64,000 bases of DNA, from the NCBI GenBank assembly GCA_902594675.1, contig CACJNE010000002.1, forward strand, positions 115,621 through 179,620, in the 5' to 3' direction. Shown here piece after piece: positions 16,917 through 30,717 of the stretch (position 1 is the first letter of the stretch; every line of letters starts with the position of its first letter). Made by a program: the position numbers and the translations under genes. Below the pieces are notes generated by a model. The model ran no database searches. It saw only the letters and a list, made by a program, of their open reading frames with translations, and was not told where the DNA came from. The stretch comes from an uncultured Pelagibacteraceae bacterium. Its GTDB lineage: Bacteria > Pseudomonadota > Alphaproteobacteria > Pelagibacterales > Pelagibacteraceae.

Positions 16917-18709
16917 TGAATAAAGAAGATAGTATAAAAGAAAAACTCAAACAAGCGCTGCAATCAACTTATAGAGTTATCTCAAATGATTATAAAGTTG
17001 ACAGAAATAACAAAAAGGATGAAAAAATTTATAGTGTTGGTGAAATAGATAATATTACTGATAAAAATCAGTTTAACAAATTAAGAGCTGAGACAGACTC
17101 TGAAGCATTAAAAAAAAGGTTTTCAGACAAAAAACTACTAGCCAAAAATATTCCAAAAAATCCATCTTGTAGAACTCTTTATCAGCTTTCAGAAAAAGTT
17201 AGATATGAGTTGCTAGGTTCGGAAATGCTGAAGGGAATTTCAAAAAATTTTAAAGATAATTATAAGTATAGGCTTCAATCTCTTGAACAAAAAAAAGTAA
17301 TGAAAAAAGAAGACACTAATATAATTGACGCTTTTGAAATTTACATGACAAACAAGTTTTTTAATCTGGAATTAAGTTCTGGAAATAAAGAAATTCTTCA
17401 ATTTTGGGAGAAAGATTTTAATAAGTCCATAGGTAATCATTTGAAATTTTTAAAAGAAAATTTGGAAAATCAAGAGGTGTATAATAATAAATTTTCAGAA
17501 ATTTTAGAAAGTATGGATATATTTGAAAATGATGATACCACTGAAAAAGAGAATGATGAAAAAGATGATACCCAAGATCAAAATAATCCAAATAACAATG
17601 AGGATGAAAACAATGATCAGTCTAGTAAGTCAAGTGAGGATGAAAATATCACACAGGGTATGGATAGTGAGGATGATGTTAATGAATTTAGACTTGATGA
17701 TCAACTTGCCAATGAGAACAACGATGATATGGAATCAGAAAATGTTATCCAAAAAAAGAATTTAGGTATAAGTGATAAAGAATACAAAGTATTTACTAAA
17801 GAATTTGACGAAATCGCCAAAGCTGAAAGTTTAGAAACTGCTGAGGAAATTCAAAAACTCAGAAATAATTTAGACCAGCAACTTACTAGCTTTCAAGATT
17901 TAATTACAAAATTAGCAAACAAATTACAAAGACAATTAATGGCAAAACAAAATCGGTCTTGGGAATTTGATCTTGAAGAAGGACTATTAGATAGTTCAAA
18001 GTTACCAAGAATTATTATTGACCCATACAATTCCTTATCATTTAAAAAAGAAAAAGATTTAGACTTTAAAGATACAATTGTAACATTATTAATTGATAAT
18101 TCTGGTTCAATGAGAGGAAGACCTATAACTATAGCAGCTATTTGTGCTGATATTTTATCTAGAACTTTAGAGAGATGTTCAGTGAAAGTAGAAATACTTG
18201 GATTTACAACAAAAAATTGGAAAGGTGGAAAAAGTAGACAAGAATGGAATAAATTAGGAAAAATAAAAAATCCTGGAAGACTAAATGATCTTAGACATAT
18301 AATTTACAAAAGCGCTGACTCGCATTGGAGACAATCAAAAAAGAATCTGGGACTAATGTTAAAAGAGGGATTGTTAAAAGAAAATATAGACGGAGAAGCT
18401 ATTACATGGGCCTTTAATAGACTTAAAAAAAGAAGAGAGGAAAGAAAAATACTAATGGTTATTTCTGATGGAGCGCCTGTTGATGATTCTACTTTATCAG
18501 TAAATTCAGGCGATTTTTTAGAAAAAAACTTAAAAAAAATTGTTAAATTTATTGAAACCAATAGTGAGATTGAAATATTAGCAATTGGTATTGGCCATGA
18601 TGTATCTAGATATTATAAAAAAGCTATCAAAATTTCGGATGTACAAGAACTAGGTGATGTAATGATCGATCAATTGAGCGGTCTATTTGAAAATAAAAAA
18701 CTTCACTAA
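16916..18709 (+). CDS. cobT: CobT-type VWA-domain protein (cobaltochelatase subunit family)
   Basis: A 597-aa partner of CobS. It has an N-terminal helical domain (to about residue 200), an acidic Asp/Glu/Asn-rich linker at about residues 200-285, and a C-terminal von Willebrand A domain. The MIDAS metal site is IDNSGSM (Asp394, Ser396, Ser398), and a later Asp is in VISDGAP. Its ATG shares one base with the cobS stop. CobST resemble the MoxR/VWA ATPase-adaptor systems. The gene ends in a 4-nt convergent overlap with regB. Whether it serves cobalamin chemistry in an organism of this type is doubtful. Confidence 0.9.
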   Translation: MNKEDSIKEKLKQALQSTYRVISNDYKVDRNNKKDEKIYSVGEIDNITDKNQFNKLRAETDSEALKKRFSDKKLLAKNIPKNPSCRTLYQLSEKVRYELLGSEMLKGISKNFKDNYKYRLQSLEQKKVMKKEDTNIIDAFEIYMTNKFFNLELSSGNKEILQFWEKDFNKSIGNHLKFLKENLENQEVYNNKFSEILESMDIFENDDTTEKENDEKDDTQDQNNPNNNEDENNDQSSKSSEDENITQGMDSEDDVNEFRLDDQLANENNDDMESENVIQKKNLGISDKEYKVFTKEFDEIAKAESLETAEEIQKLRNNLDQQLTSFQDLITKLANKLQRQLMAKQNRSWEFDLEEGLLDSSKLPRIIIDPYNSLSFKKEKDLDFKDTIVTLLIDNSGSMRGRPITIAAICADILSRTLERCSVKVEILGFTTKNWKGGKSRQEWNKLGKIKNPGRLNDLRHIIYKSADSHWRQSKKNLGLMLKEGLLKENIDGEAITWAFNRLKKRREERKILMVISDGAPVDDSTLSVNSGDFLEKNLKKIVKFIETNSEIEILAIGIGHDVSRYYKKAIKISDVQELGDVMIDQLSGLFENKKLH

Positions 18710-19983
18710 ATATTTTTTAAATCTTTATTTGACCATTCAATTTTAATTTCGGCACCCCCTCTTGTTTCTGAGTTTCTCATTAAAAGTTTAGCTTTATTTT
18801 TTTCTAACAAAGTTTTCCCTATAAATATTCCCAAACCAAGTCCTGCTCTAGATTTATTTTTAGATTGTAAAGATTTTATATAGGGTTCACCAATTTTAGC
18901 TAATATATCCTTAGGAAAACCTGATCCATCATCTTCTATTGATATTATTGAATTTTCACTGTCACTAGTTATTGATATGAAAATATTTTTTTGTGAAAAT
19001 TTATTTGCATTTCCAATAAAATTTCTTATCCCATAAACTATCTCAATCGATTTTGAAATTTCAAATGAATTATAATCTTGCTCTATATTAATGATAAAAT
19101 TTTTATCTGATATCTCTCTAAAAGAATTGACAATTTCTTTTACATAATCATATAAACTTATATTTTTATCTATAAAATCATCCTCAACTACAGGATTTAA
19201 AGATAACTTTTTTAATATTTCATTACATCTATCAACTTGGCTAACAAGCAATTCAATATCTTTTTTAACGTCTCTATTATTTTTAAAATTATTGTATAAG
19301 TCTTGAGATATAATCTTTATCGTAGATAATGGAGTGCCTAATGAATGGGCTGCAGCTGCAGCTTGACCGCCTAAAGATACCAATTCGTGCTCCTTAGAAA
19401 TAACTTCCTGAATTTTGTCTAATGCATCTTTTCTTACTTTTGACTCATTTCCAAATGTTAAAGCAAAAAAACTCAGGAAAAGGAGTGCAATAATTAAGGC
19501 TAAAGGTACTGAATAATAATAGTAACTACTAAAAATATACTCATTTAATGGTGAGGGTAATTCTTGATGATAGAAAGTAAGAAGAATAATTGAGGAGATC
19601 GTCAAAATTATTAATAAAATGTTAGTTCTAATGCTTAAGCTATTTGAGGCAAATATACTTGGTATTATTAGGAATATTGAGAATGGATTTATGATACCAC
19701 CAGTTAGATAAAGCAAAAAACTTAATTGTATAATATCAAGGGTAAGAAAGGTTAAAGATATTTTTTCTTGTAGCTGATTTTTTTTAAAAAAATAAAATAG
19801 GAAAATGTTACTTAAAGCACCTAGTAAAACTATAAAATTAGCTAGTAAAAAATTAAATTCAAATTTAAATAAGAATGCAACAGCATTTATAGTAATAAAC
19901 TGACCTATTACACCTATCCATCTTAAATTTACGTATGTAATTTTATTTAGGTTTGATGATTTGGGATTGTTGCTTAACTCCAT
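18706..19983 (-). CDS. regB: RegB/PrrB-type redox sensor histidine kinase
   Basis: A 425-aa membrane sensor kinase of the RegB/PrrB/ActS class, which monitors redox state and signals to RegA. About six membrane helices lie in residues 20-175. The quinone-binding GGIINPF motif is at residues 95-101. The phosphoacceptor is His213 in [15 protein letters not shown], the RegB-specific H box. A cysteine at the position of the redox-active Cys is in DRCNEIL (Cys253). ATP-binding N and G boxes follow ([23 protein letters not shown]). No response regulator gene is adjacent, so regA must be elsewhere. It follows gyrB after 3 nt. Confidence 0.9.
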   Translation of the reverse strand: MELSNNPKSSNLNKITYVNLRWIGVIGQFITINAVAFLFKFEFNFLLANFIVLLGALSNIFLFYFFKKNQLQEKISLTFLTLDIIQLSFLLYLTGGIINPFSIFLIIPSIFASNSLSIRTNILLIILTISSIILLTFYHQELPSPLNEYIFSSYYYYSVPLALIIALLFLSFFALTFGNESKVRKDALDKIQEVISKEHELVSLGGQAAAAAHSLGTPLSTIKIISQDLYNNFKNNRDVKKDIELLVSQVDRCNEILKKLSLNPVVEDDFIDKNISLYDYVKEIVNSFREISDKNFIINIEQDYNSFEISKSIEIVYGIRNFIGNANKFSQKNIFISITSDSENSIISIEDDGSGFPKDILAKIGEPYIKSLQSKNKSRAGLGLGIFIGKTLLEKNKAKLLMRNSETRGGAEIKIEWSNKDLKNI

Positions 19984-19986
19984 TAA

Positions 19987-22050
<2,064 letters not shown>

Positions 22051-22215
22051 TTATAAGGAATAGTCTTTTATACCATTTTTGAAATTTTTAATAAAATCTC
22101 TTAGTACCTTAAGCTTAAATTAGTAAGTATTTTCAACGATAATATTAGATTTTTTAAAAAAATTTTCTATTTTTTGTTTTTTTTAAATAAAAGCCATTTT
22201 TAAGTCAAAAATTTA

Positions 22216-22305
22216 TGGCGGAGAGAATGGGATTCGAACCCATGATAGAGTTTCCCCTATACACGCTTTCCAAGCGTGCGCCTTCAACCGCTCGGCCACC
22301 TCTCC
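22216..22305 (-). tRNA. tRNA-Ser (anticodon GGA)
   Basis: The 90-nt gene has the long variable arm expected of serine tRNA. The acceptor strands are GGAGAGG and TCTCTCC, the anticodon stem CACGC/GCGTG encloses TTGGAAA, giving anticodon GGA, and the T loop is TTCGAAT. The discriminator is G and CCA is encoded. Its 5' end starts only 2 nt after the lepA stop codon on the same strand, so it is almost certainly carried on the lepA operon transcript and released by RNase P. Confidence 0.96.
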
Positions 22306-22307
22306 AT

Positions 22308-24119
22308 TTATTTCTCTTTTGATATTTTGAGTACACCAATAAAAGCCTCTTGTGGAATCTCTACTTTTCCAAATTGTTTGGCTCTAGCTTTACCTTTTTT
22401 TTGTTTTTCAAGCAGTTTTCTTTTTCTATCAACAGCTCCTCCACCATGGATTTTTGTTAAGACATCCTTTTTGAAACCTTTAATTGTTTCTCTTGCGATA
22501 ATCTTTCCTCCTATGGCTGCCTGAACTGGTATCATAAAGTTATGCCTTGGAATTAAGTCTTTTAGTTTTTCACAAACTTCTCTACCAGTTTTTTGAGCAA
22601 AGTCCTTATGAATCATCATGGCTAAAGCATCTACTGGCTCGCTGTTTACAAGAATATTCATTTTTACAAGATCACCTTCTCTATGTTCTATTATTTCATA
22701 GTCAAAACTAGCATAACCACTTGTCATAGACTTTAATCTATCATTAAAATCAAAAACTACTTCATTTAGTGGTAATTCATAATTTATAACAGCTCTGTTT
22801 CCTGAGTAACTAAGGTTTGTTTGAATTCCTCTTTTATCCTGACATATTTTTATTATTGGTCCAAGGAACTGATCTGGGGTAATAATTGTAGCTTTTATCC
22901 ATGGTTCTTCAATAAATTTTATCAAAGTTGGATCAGATAAACTTGATGGATTTTGTAAATCTTTTACTTCACCACTGTTCAAATGGATTTTATAAACTAC
23001 GCCTGGAGTTGTAGTAAGTAAGTTAATATCAAATTCTCTTTCAAGTCTCTCCGTAACAATTTCTAAATGTAACAAACCCAAAAAACCACATCTAAAACCC
23101 AAACCTAATGCAGAGGAAGACTCGGCCTCAAAAGAAAAACTAGAGTCATTCAATTTAAGTTTAGCCAAACCATCTTTTAGCTTTTGATATTCAGAACTAT
23201 CTACAGGAAACAATCCACAAAACACAACTGGCTTACTTGGTTTGAATCCTGGAAGTGTCTCATTTAATGGTTTTGAAGCATCACAAATTGTATCTCCAAC
23301 CTTTGTTTCAGATAAAACTTTTATTCCAGTTGTTATAAATCCAATTTCTCCTGAATTAAGTTCCTCAATATCCTTTGGTTTTGGCGTAAAAACACCAACT
23401 TTTTCAACAAAATACTCTTTGTTAGAAGACATCATTTTAATTTTCATATTATTTTTTATTTTCCCATCAATTACTCTTACTAAAATTACTACCCCAAGAT
23501 AAGTGTCATACCAACTGTCGACTAATAAACACTTTAATTTTTCATCTTTTTCACCTTTGGGTCCAGGTAGTGTTTGAATAATTTGCTCCAAAATGTCATC
23601 AATACCCTCACCTGTTTTACCTGAACATGGCACAGCGTTTGAAGTATCTATTCCAATAACGTCTTCAATTTGTTTATTTGTTCTATCTATGTCAGATGCA
23701 GGTAAATCAATTTTATTCAAAACTGGAATAATTTCATGATTAGTATCTAATGCTTGATAGACATTTGCTAAAGTTTGAGCCTCTACACCTTGTGTGCTAT
23801 CTACAATTAATATTGATCCTTCGCAGGCATACAAAGACCTGCTAACCTCGTAACTGAAATCAACATGTCCTGGGGTATCTATTATATTAAGAATATAATT
23901 TTTTCCATCTTTGGATTTATAATTTAATTTAACTGTTTGAGCTTTAATTGTTATACCTCTCTCTCTTTCAATATCCATTGAGTCAAGGACTTGAGCCTTC
24001 ATTTCTCTATCTGTCAATCCACCACATCTGTGTATTATTCTATCTGCTATTGTAGATTTGCCATGATCAATATGAGCAATAATTGCAAAGTTTCTTATGT
24101 TATCAATTTCAGTAGACAT
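22308..24119 (-). CDS. lepA: Elongation factor 4 (LepA GTPase)
   Basis: LepA is a ribosome-associated GTPase, homologous to EF-G, thought to help translation under stress or during subunit biogenesis. The 603-aa length is standard. The G1 motif AHIDHGKST, the G2/G3 segments [12 protein letters not shown] and [12 protein letters not shown], and the G4 motif VLNKIDLP are present. The LepA-specific C-terminal domain includes [19 protein letters not shown]. It abuts pheT (stop at 24120) with no gap and is followed within 2 nt by tRNA-Ser. Confidence 0.97.
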   Translation of the reverse strand: MSTEIDNIRNFAIIAHIDHGKSTIADRIIHRCGGLTDREMKAQVLDSMDIERERGITIKAQTVKLNYKSKDGKNYILNIIDTPGHVDFSYEVSRSLYACEGSILIVDSTQGVEAQTLANVYQALDTNHEIIPVLNKIDLPASDIDRTNKQIEDVIGIDTSNAVPCSGKTGEGIDDILEQIIQTLPGPKGEKDEKLKCLLVDSWYDTYLGVVILVRVIDGKIKNNMKIKMMSSNKEYFVEKVGVFTPKPKDIEELNSGEIGFITTGIKVLSETKVGDTICDASKPLNETLPGFKPSKPVVFCGLFPVDSSEYQKLKDGLAKLKLNDSSFSFEAESSSALGLGFRCGFLGLLHLEIVTERLEREFDINLLTTTPGVVYKIHLNSGEVKDLQNPSSLSDPTLIKFIEEPWIKATIITPDQFLGPIIKICQDKRGIQTNLSYSGNRAVINYELPLNEVVFDFNDRLKSMTSGYASFDYEIIEHREGDLVKMNILVNSEPVDALAMMIHKDFAQKTGREVCEKLKDLIPRHNFMIPVQAAIGGKIIARETIKGFKKDVLTKIHGGGAVDRKRKLLEKQKKGKARAKQFGKVEIPQEAFIGVLKISKEK

Positions 24120-26528
24120 TTAGGATCTAATTTTAGCGCCTGACTTAGACTCAACAGTTGAAATAATTAATTTATTAATTTTTTCAAGATCATTTTCTTC
24201 TAATGTTTTTTCAGATGATTGAATTGTAACATTGAGAGCTATCGATTTTTTCCCATCTGGAATATTTTCACCTTCATAAATATCAAAAATTTTAATTGAT
24301 CTTATTAGATTTTTATCAATTGATGATATAATTTCTATTAAATCCTGTGCTTTGTAATTTTTATCTACAACAAAAGCATAATCTCTCTCTGATTTTTGAT
24401 AGTCAGAGTATTCAAAGTTTAGTTTTTGATCCTTTAGCTTTATTTTCGTATCCTTTAAATAATCGAGATAAATTTCAAAACCAACTACTCCTTCAGTTTT
24501 TATATCTAGCTTCTTAACAATATTTGGATGAAGTTCTCCAAAATATGCAACAGGATCAATATCATCCTTATCTAGATAAACTGAACCAGATTTTCCTGGG
24601 TGATAGTAAGAAGGAGATTTATCTCTAATAAAAAAACTTTGTTTATCATATCCAGCTTCCATTAATGTTTGAATTAAATCTTTTTTCACATCAAAAATAT
24701 CAACTGATCTATCTTTTTCATTCCAATTTAATCTTGAAATTTTTCCGGATTTTATTGCACCTATTACTGTCAACTGTTCTCCAGGCTGTTTACTTTTGAA
24801 AGTTGGTCCAATTTCAAAAAGCGAAATGTCTTTAAATCCTCTATCTAAATTTTTCTTTAAATAAAAAGTCAAATTTGAAAAAATTGAATTTCTTAAAACA
24901 TCTAAGTCTGAGCTTATGGGATTTATTATTCTAATTTCTTTTAAATTTTCTTTAAAAAAATTATTTATTTTTGAATCTGTGAATGACCAAGTAACGGTCT
25001 CAAAATATCCTTTTGATGCTACAGAACGTTGAAGAAAATGAAAAAGTTTTTGTTGTTTATTTAATGTGTCTTTTATTCTATTTTTCTTTGGTTCTATAGT
25101 TTCAATATTTTCATATCCTTTAATTCTAACAACTTCTTCAACTATATCTATCGGTTGGCTTATGTCAGGTCTCCAAGAAGGAACCTTTAGGTTTAATTCT
25201 GATTTCTTTTTTGAAACCTCGATACCTAGATCTTTCAAAATTTTAATGATCTCATTTTCTTTTACTTTAAAACCTGTTATCTTTTCAAATAACGACGTAC
25301 TAAATTTTATTTCTAAGTTTTTATATTGTTTAATTTTTTGAATATCAAAATTACTAATCTTTCCTCCACAAATTTCAGATATTAGTTGAGAGGCTTTTTG
25401 TAAGCCTAGTTCTACTGATTGAGGGTCAATTCCTCTTTCAAATCTAAATTTAGCATCAGTATCAATGTTAAGTAATTTTGAAGTTTTTCTAATTGATCTT
25501 GGTATAAAGTATGCGGACTCCAATAAAATATTTTTAGTTTCTAACTCGGTACCAGAACGTGTTCCTCCAATTACCCCTCCTAAGCCTAACACACCAGATT
25601 GATCAGATATAACACACATTCCATCATCTAATTTATATTCCTTGTTATCTAAAGCCTCAAAAGTTTCACCTTTTTTTGAGTTTCTTACTATAATTTCTTT
25701 ATCAATTTTATCTGCATCATATGCATGTAGAGGTCTATTTAAATCTAACATGACATAATTGGTAATATCTACAATTGCTGAAATTGGTTTTTGACCAAGA
25801 GACTCAATTTTTTCTTTCAACCATTTTGGGCTTTCTTTATTGGTTACTCCTTTTATGAGACAACTCGCAAAAATTGTACAACCTTGATTTTTATCTTTTG
25901 TAATTGAAACTTTAATATTTTGTGATCCATCTTTCTTGATGTTTTTGTGCGAAATACTTTTTAATTTACCAGCTCCTGCTGCAGCTAAATCTCTAGCTAT
26001 TCCTCTCACCCCTAAACAGTCAGGTCGATTTGGGGTTATTGATAAATCAACAACCTTTTCAGTATTATTTTTAAAAAAATTTTTACCTATTTTGTCTAAA
26101 TATTTACTTGGTTTTAGCTCTGTTATTCCTTCACTTTCATCTGATAATTTTAATTCTGACTCTGAACATAACATCCCATATGAAGTTACTCCTCTAATCT
26201 TACTGACAGTCAGTTTCATATTATTTTTTGGAATTACTGATCCAGGGCCAGCATAAACAGTCAAAAGACCTTTTTTAGCGTTTGGTGCTCCACAGACAAC
26301 TTTAACAATTTTTTGTTGCCCTATATCAACATCACATACACTAAGTCTGTCAGCATTTGGATGTTGTTCAGCATTTATAATTTTTGCCACTTTAAAATCG
26401 TCTAATTCTGAACTGATATTTTCAAAACTTTCAACCTCAAGTCCAACATCCGTCAATTTATCAATAATCTGATTATCTTTATGTTTAGTTTCAAGGTGAT
26501 CCTTTAACCAACTCATTGTAAATTTCAT
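24120..26528 (-). CDS. pheT: Phenylalanine--tRNA ligase beta subunit
   Basis: PheT is the large subunit of the alpha2-beta2 PheRS, with tRNA binding and editing functions. The 802-aa protein begins [15 protein letters not shown] and carries the N-terminal EMAP-like tRNA-binding domain (residues 40-150). B3/B4 editing domains follow, including [15 protein letters not shown] and [10 protein letters not shown], then the B5 domain, and a C-terminal ferredoxin-fold anticodon-binding domain ([20 protein letters not shown]). The start overlaps pheS by 4 nt, and the stop abuts lepA. Confidence 0.97.
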   Translation of the reverse strand: MKFTMSWLKDHLETKHKDNQIIDKLTDVGLEVESFENISSELDDFKVAKIINAEQHPNADRLSVCDVDIGQQKIVKVVCGAPNAKKGLLTVYAGPGSVIPKNNMKLTVSKIRGVTSYGMLCSESELKLSDESEGITELKPSKYLDKIGKNFFKNNTEKVVDLSITPNRPDCLGVRGIARDLAAAGAGKLKSISHKNIKKDGSQNIKVSITKDKNQGCTIFASCLIKGVTNKESPKWLKEKIESLGQKPISAIVDITNYVMLDLNRPLHAYDADKIDKEIIVRNSKKGETFEALDNKEYKLDDGMCVISDQSGVLGLGGVIGGTRSGTELETKNILLESAYFIPRSIRKTSKLLNIDTDAKFRFERGIDPQSVELGLQKASQLISEICGGKISNFDIQKIKQYKNLEIKFSTSLFEKITGFKVKENEIIKILKDLGIEVSKKKSELNLKVPSWRPDISQPIDIVEEVVRIKGYENIETIEPKKNRIKDTLNKQQKLFHFLQRSVASKGYFETVTWSFTDSKINNFFKENLKEIRIINPISSDLDVLRNSIFSNLTFYLKKNLDRGFKDISLFEIGPTFKSKQPGEQLTVIGAIKSGKISRLNWNEKDRSVDIFDVKKDLIQTLMEAGYDKQSFFIRDKSPSYYHPGKSGSVYLDKDDIDPVAYFGELHPNIVKKLDIKTEGVVGFEIYLDYLKDTKIKLKDQKLNFEYSDYQKSERDYAFVVDKNYKAQDLIEIISSIDKNLIRSIKIFDIYEGENIPDGKKSIALNVTIQSSEKTLEENDLEKINKLIISTVESKSGAKIRS

Positions 26529-27592
26529 CTGCTTAGACCTCTATAATTTGAAGGAACGTCTAATGGATCAAACCCAAAGTGATTAAGCCATCTGTAGTCA
26601 GTCTCAAAAAAAGCTCTTAAATCATTTATACCGTATTTTAACATTCCAAGTCTATCAATTCCAATACCAAAAGCATAACCTTGGTATTTATCTGGATTTA
26701 CATTTACATTTTTCAGGACATTTGGATGTACCATTCCACAACCAAGAATTTCTAACCATTTATCTCCCTCACCAATAACTATTTTTCCATCCTTTAACTC
26801 GTAACCAATATCAACTTCTGCAGATGGTTCAGTAAAAGGAAAATGACTAGGTCTAAATCTCATTTTAATTTTGTCGACTTCAAAAAAAGATTTTATGAAG
26901 TAATTCAAACAGCCTTTTAAATGACCCATATTTATATCTTTATCAATATGAAGTCCCTCAACTTGGTGAAACATTGGTGAATGTGTTTGATCACTATCAG
27001 ATCTGTATGTTCTTCCAGGAGCTATAATCTTAAATGGAGGTTTTCCATTCAACATTGTCCTGACTTGTACTGGAGACGTATGAGTTCTTAACAATATTTC
27101 TTTATTATTATCTAAATAAAAAGTGTCATGCATATCTCTTGCTGGATGATTATCAGGAGTATTTAATGCAGTAAAATTATAATGCTCATTCTCTACATCT
27201 GGCCCTTCTTCTACACTGAAGCCTATTTCAGAAAATATTGAAGATATCTCATCAATAACTTGCGATACAGGATGAATTTTTCCTTGTTTTATTTCTCTCT
27301 CAGGTAAAGTTACATCTAATTTTTCATTCTCAAGTTTAGAGTTAATTTCTTTAATTTCAATTTCTTGAAGTTTGGAATTTATTTTTTCTTGAAGTTCCTC
27401 TTTTATTGAATTTAAATCTGAAGCAAATTTTTTTCTTTCATCATTGGGTAATGAGCCTAATGTTTTAAAAGAATTAGAAATTTGTCCATTTTTACCAAAC
27501 AATTCTGTTTTTATTTGATTTACACTTTCTGTGTCTAAATCATTATCTAATTTATTTAAATATTCATCTTTGATTTTTTTAATATCGGACAT
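26525..27592 (-). CDS. pheS: Phenylalanine--tRNA ligase alpha subunit
   Basis: PheS carries the class II catalytic core. The 355-aa protein has an N-terminal coiled-coil tRNA-binding arm (about residues 1-95). The catalytic domain follows, with motif 2 [19 protein letters not shown], the [16 protein letters not shown] segment, and motif 3 [13 protein letters not shown]. It overlaps pheT by 4 nt and lies 43 nt after rplT. Together with thrS, infC, rpmI and rplT it forms the well known translation operon. Confidence 0.97.
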   Translation of the reverse strand: MSDIKKIKDEYLNKLDNDLDTESVNQIKTELFGKNGQISNSFKTLGSLPNDERKKFASDLNSIKEELQEKINSKLQEIEIKEINSKLENEKLDVTLPEREIKQGKIHPVSQVIDEISSIFSEIGFSVEEGPDVENEHYNFTALNTPDNHPARDMHDTFYLDNNKEILLRTHTSPVQVRTMLNGKPPFKIIAPGRTYRSDSDQTHSPMFHQVEGLHIDKDINMGHLKGCLNYFIKSFFEVDKIKMRFRPSHFPFTEPSAEVDIGYELKDGKIVIGEGDKWLEILGCGMVHPNVLKNVNVNPDKYQGYAFGIGIDRLGMLKYGINDLRAFFETDYRWLNHFGFDPLDVPSNYRGLSR

Positions 27593-27635
27593 ATTAGTAG
27601 AATATTTGTTAACTCTAGAAAAACAACAATGAAAA

Positions 27636-27992
27636 TTAGTTTAATGCTGCTTGAGCTTTTTTAACTATAGTTTTAAATGCTTCTGGATTATCGTAAGCTA
27701 TTTCAGCGAGTATTTTTCTATCTATTTTTATACCTGTCTTACTCAGACCGTTAATAAATTTAGAATAAGTTAAACCTTCTGATCTAACTCCAGCGTTAAT
27801 TCTTTGAATCCAAAGTGACTTAAAATCTCTTTTTTTGTTTCTTCTATCTCTATAGGCATACTGCATAGCTTTTTCCATTGCCTGTCTGGCAACTCTTATT
27901 GTATTTTTTCGTCTACCCCACTGTCCCTTTACAGCTTTTAATACTTTTTTATGTTTAGCTCTACTTGTTACACCTCTTTTTACTCTAGCCAT
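27636..27992 (-). CDS. rplT: 50S ribosomal protein L20
   Basis: L20 is essential for early large-subunit assembly and in enteric bacteria represses its own operon. The 118-aa protein has the typical basic N-terminal tail [16 protein letters not shown], a [15 protein letters not shown] segment and the globular C-terminal [20 protein letters not shown]. It begins 1 nt after the rpmI stop. No L20-type pseudoknot operator could be identified by eye in the short upstream gap. Confidence 0.97.
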   Translation of the reverse strand: MARVKRGVTSRAKHKKVLKAVKGQWGRRKNTIRVARQAMEKAMQYAYRDRRNKKRDFKSLWIQRINAGVRSEGLTYSKFINGLSKTGIKIDRKILAEIAYDNPEAFKTIVKKAQAALN

Positions 27993-27993
27993 A

Positions 27994-28200
27994 TTACCCT
28001 CTTAGGTTATACGGCATATAAGATTTAACAATCTTACCATCTTGTTTGGACATTACCGTAGTACCTCTTTGTTTTCTTATCTGTGAATTAGTTCTTTTGA
28101 TCATACCATGTCTCTTGCCAGCTTGAGCTGTTATTACTTTACCTCTAGCTGAAATTTTAAATCTTTTTTTCGCTGAACTTTTCGTTTTTAATTTTGGCAT
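27994..28200 (-). CDS. rpmI: 50S ribosomal protein L35
   Basis: The 68-aa product has the canonical L35 start [15 protein letters not shown] and the [20 protein letters not shown] core. An in-frame ATG 21 nt upstream would add seven untypical residues, so the internal ATG at 28200 is chosen. It sits between infC (54 nt upstream) and rplT (1 nt downstream), in the standard infC-rpmI-rplT order. Confidence 0.96.
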   Translation of the reverse strand: MPKLKTKSSAKKRFKISARGKVITAQAGKRHGMIKRTNSQIRKQRGTTVMSKQDGKIVKSYMPYNLRG

Positions 28201-28254
28201 AATTTTTGAGGGGTTATACAAATATTAATATTAATTTACAACCAGAAATAAGGC

Positions 28255-28800
28255 TTATAAAGGCTGGATAACCATGATCATTTGTTTGCCATCAAACTTA
28301 GGCTGGAGTTCAACTCGTCCAACAGTCTCCATATCTTGTTTGATCTTATCCATTAACTCATTACCCAAACTTGAATGCTGTAATTCTCTACCTTTAAATC
28401 TTATTGTAAATTTTACCTTATCTCCTTTAGCTATAAATTTTTGTGCATTTTTTATTTTAAAAGTATAATCATGCACTTCTGTAACAGGTCTTAATTTAAT
28501 TTCTTTTAGTTCAATCTTTTTTTGCTTTTTCTTTGCTTTATTTGCTTTTTTTTGAGCATCATATTTATATTTTCCCATATCCATTATTTTACAAACTGGA
28601 GGTTTTGCATTTGGAGCAATTTCAATTAAATCTAAACCTTCATCCTTTGCTCTATTGATTGCATCTTGTAAATTGAGAATACCTAAATTGTCTCCATCAC
28701 TTCCAATAACTTGCACATCTTGAGAGGTTATCCTTTGGTTAGTTCTAGGACCTTTAGGCTTAGTTCTTTTCTGAAAATAGTTTTGTTTAAAATCTGCCAC
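28255..28800 (-). CDS. infC: Translation initiation factor IF-3
   Basis: IF-3 prevents premature 30S/50S joining and proofreads the start codon. The 181-aa protein has the N domain (ITSQDVQVIGSDGDNLGILN, and the IEIAPNAKPPVCKIMDMGKY helix) joined by a Lys-rich linker to the C domain (IKLRPVTEVHDYTFK, KFTIRFKGRELQHS). The ATG at 28800 directly abuts the thrS stop. E. coli infC famously starts with AUU; here an ordinary ATG serves, so that autoregulatory feature is absent. Confidence 0.97.
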   Translation of the reverse strand: MADFKQNYFQKRTKPKGPRTNQRITSQDVQVIGSDGDNLGILNLQDAINRAKDEGLDLIEIAPNAKPPVCKIMDMGKYKYDAQKKANKAKKKQKKIELKEIKLRPVTEVHDYTFKIKNAQKFIAKGDKVKFTIRFKGRELQHSSLGNELMDKIKQDMETVGRVELQPKFDGKQMIMVIQPL

Positions 28801-30717
28801 TTAAATTGAAGGTGCTTTGTTTAAAGCAGAATATTTTTTTGAGAATTCTTTTAGTTCCATAGTTTCTTGTTTTTTAGAATCCAATCTTCTAATAGTTACT
28901 GTGTTACTGTCAACTTCTTTTTTTCCACATATTAGTAGCATTGGGACTTTAGTTAATGAATGTTCCCTAATTTTGTAATTCAAATTATGATTTTTTAAAT
29001 CAACTTCAGAACTTAAACCGACTTTTTTTAATTCATTATTTACTTGTTTTGCATATTCATCAAAATCACTTGAGATTGGGATAACTATAGTTTGAACTGG
29101 GCAAAGCCAAAACGGTAACTTTCCAGAATAATTTTCAATTAAAATTCCTATAAATCTTTCTAAAGATCCAAATAAAGCTCTGTGTAACATAACTGGTACC
29201 TTTTTGTTTCCGTCACTATCTACAAACGATGCACCTAATCTACCTGGTAAATTAAGATCAACCTGTAAAGTTCCACATTGCCAATCTCTTCCTATTGCAT
29301 CTCTTAAAACAAATTCTATTTTAGGACCATAAAAAGCACCTTCACCTTTATTTATAGAGTATTCTAATTTTGTTGCTTTAATAGCCTCCAATAATGCTGC
29401 CTCTGATTTATCCCAAACTTCATCATCCCCGACTCTTAAGTCTGGTCGGTCAGAATATTTCAAAATTACGTCTTCAAATCCTAGGTCTTTGTAAATTTCC
29501 AAAATTAAATTTGTTACGCTCAAACATTCTTCTGTGATTTGCTCTTCTGTACAAAAAATATGTGCATCATCTTGGGTGAATGCCCTAACTCGTAATAATC
29601 CGTGAAGAGCTCCAGAAGGTTCATATCTATGAACTTTTCCAAATTCTGACATTTTCAATGGTAAATCCCTATAACTTTTTAGACCTTGATTAAAGACCTG
29701 AACGCAACCAGGACAATTCATTGGTTTTATAGCAAAAACTTTTTCATCAGGAGTAGTAGAAGTGTACATATTTGCACCGAATTTTTCCCAATGACCAGAT
29801 TTTTCCCAAAGTGATCGATCTAATATTTCTGGAGTATTTATTTCCTGATATCCTGCAGTTTCTTGCTTCATTCTCATATAAGAAATAAGTTTCTGAAATA
29901 AGTTCCATCCTTTTTGATGCCAAAATACTGATCCAGGACTCTCTTCTCTGAAATGAAACAGATCCATTTCCTTACCAATTTTTCTATGGTCTCTCTTTTC
30001 TGCTTCTTCAATTCTTGTTAAATAATCGTCTAACTCTTTTTGAGTGGACCAACTGGTACCATAAACTCTCTGTAACATTTCATTATTTGAATCGCCTCTC
30101 CAATAAGCACCGGAGACTTTTGTTAATTTAAAATATTTTCCAATTTTACCAGTTGAAGTTAAGTGGGGACCTCTGCACAAATCATGCCAATCACCATGGA
30201 AATATAAAGATACTTCCTCACCTTCTGGAATGCTCTCTATTATTTCTGCTTTATATATTTCTCCTTTTTTTTTAAAATGTTCAATTGCATCATTTCTTTT
30301 CCAAACTTCTCTGTAAGTTTTTTCATCTCTATCTACAATTTCTCTCATTTTATTCTCTATTTTTTCTAGATCTTCAGAGGTAAAAGGTTCCTTTCTAGCA
30401 AAATCATAATAAAATCCATCTTCAATAACAGGACCTATTGTAACCTGTGTTCCTGGAAACAATTCTTGAACTGCCATAGCTAATATATGTGCAGTATCAT
30501 GCCTTATAGTTTCTAATCCCTCTTTATCTTTTGATGTAAATATCTTAATTGAAGAGTCTTTTGAAATATTGTGATTTAAATCTTTTAATTCTCCATCGAC
30601 ACTGATTAATAATGCCTGCTTTGACAAAGATTTACTAATTTTTTCAGCAACCTCAAAACCTGAAATACTTTTTTCAAAATTTATTTTTTTTCCGTCTGGT
30701 AATGTAATATTTGGCAT
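28801..30717 (-). CDS. thrS: Threonine--tRNA ligase
   Basis: ThrS charges tRNA-Thr. The 638-aa protein has the N-terminal TGS domain (MPNITLPDGKKINFEKSISG) and the SAD editing domain with HDTAHILAMAVQELFP and the FHGDWHDLCRGPH zinc-type motif. The class II core follows (FGKVHRYEPSGALHGLLRVR, AFTQDDAHIFC), then the anticodon-binding domain. Its ATG shares one base with the stop of the upstream glycosyltransferase (TAATG). The cognate tRNA-Thr(GGT) is at 1183. Confidence 0.97.
   Translation of the reverse strand: MPNITLPDGKKINFEKSISGFEVAEKISKSLSKQALLISVDGELKDLNHNISKDSSIKIFTSKDKEGLETIRHDTAHILAMAVQELFPGTQVTIGPVIEDGFYYDFARKEPFTSEDLEKIENKMREIVDRDEKTYREVWKRNDAIEHFKKKGEIYKAEIIESIPEGEEVSLYFHGDWHDLCRGPHLTSTGKIGKYFKLTKVSGAYWRGDSNNEMLQRVYGTSWSTQKELDDYLTRIEEAEKRDHRKIGKEMDLFHFREESPGSVFWHQKGWNLFQKLISYMRMKQETAGYQEINTPEILDRSLWEKSGHWEKFGANMYTSTTPDEKVFAIKPMNCPGCVQVFNQGLKSYRDLPLKMSEFGKVHRYEPSGALHGLLRVRAFTQDDAHIFCTEEQITEECLSVTNLILEIYKDLGFEDVILKYSDRPDLRVGDDEVWDKSEAALLEAIKATKLEYSINKGEGAFYGPKIEFVLRDAIGRDWQCGTLQVDLNLPGRLGASFVDSDGNKKVPVMLHRALFGSLERFIGILIENYSGKLPFWLCPVQTIVIPISSDFDEYAKQVNNELKKVGLSSEVDLKNHNLNYKIREHSLTKVPMLLICGKKEVDSNTVTIRRLDSKKQETMELKEFSKKYSALNKAPSI

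Noticed and set aside
22109..22118. TTAAGCTTAA palindrome upstream of gyrB.
   Set aside because: A 10-bp AT-rich palindrome is expected by chance in this base composition.
22180..22208. TTGACT, 17 nt, TAAAAA as a gyrB promoter downstream of tRNA-Ser.
   Set aside because: The -10 is weak and the leader would be about 130 nt; poly-A runs make such hits common here.
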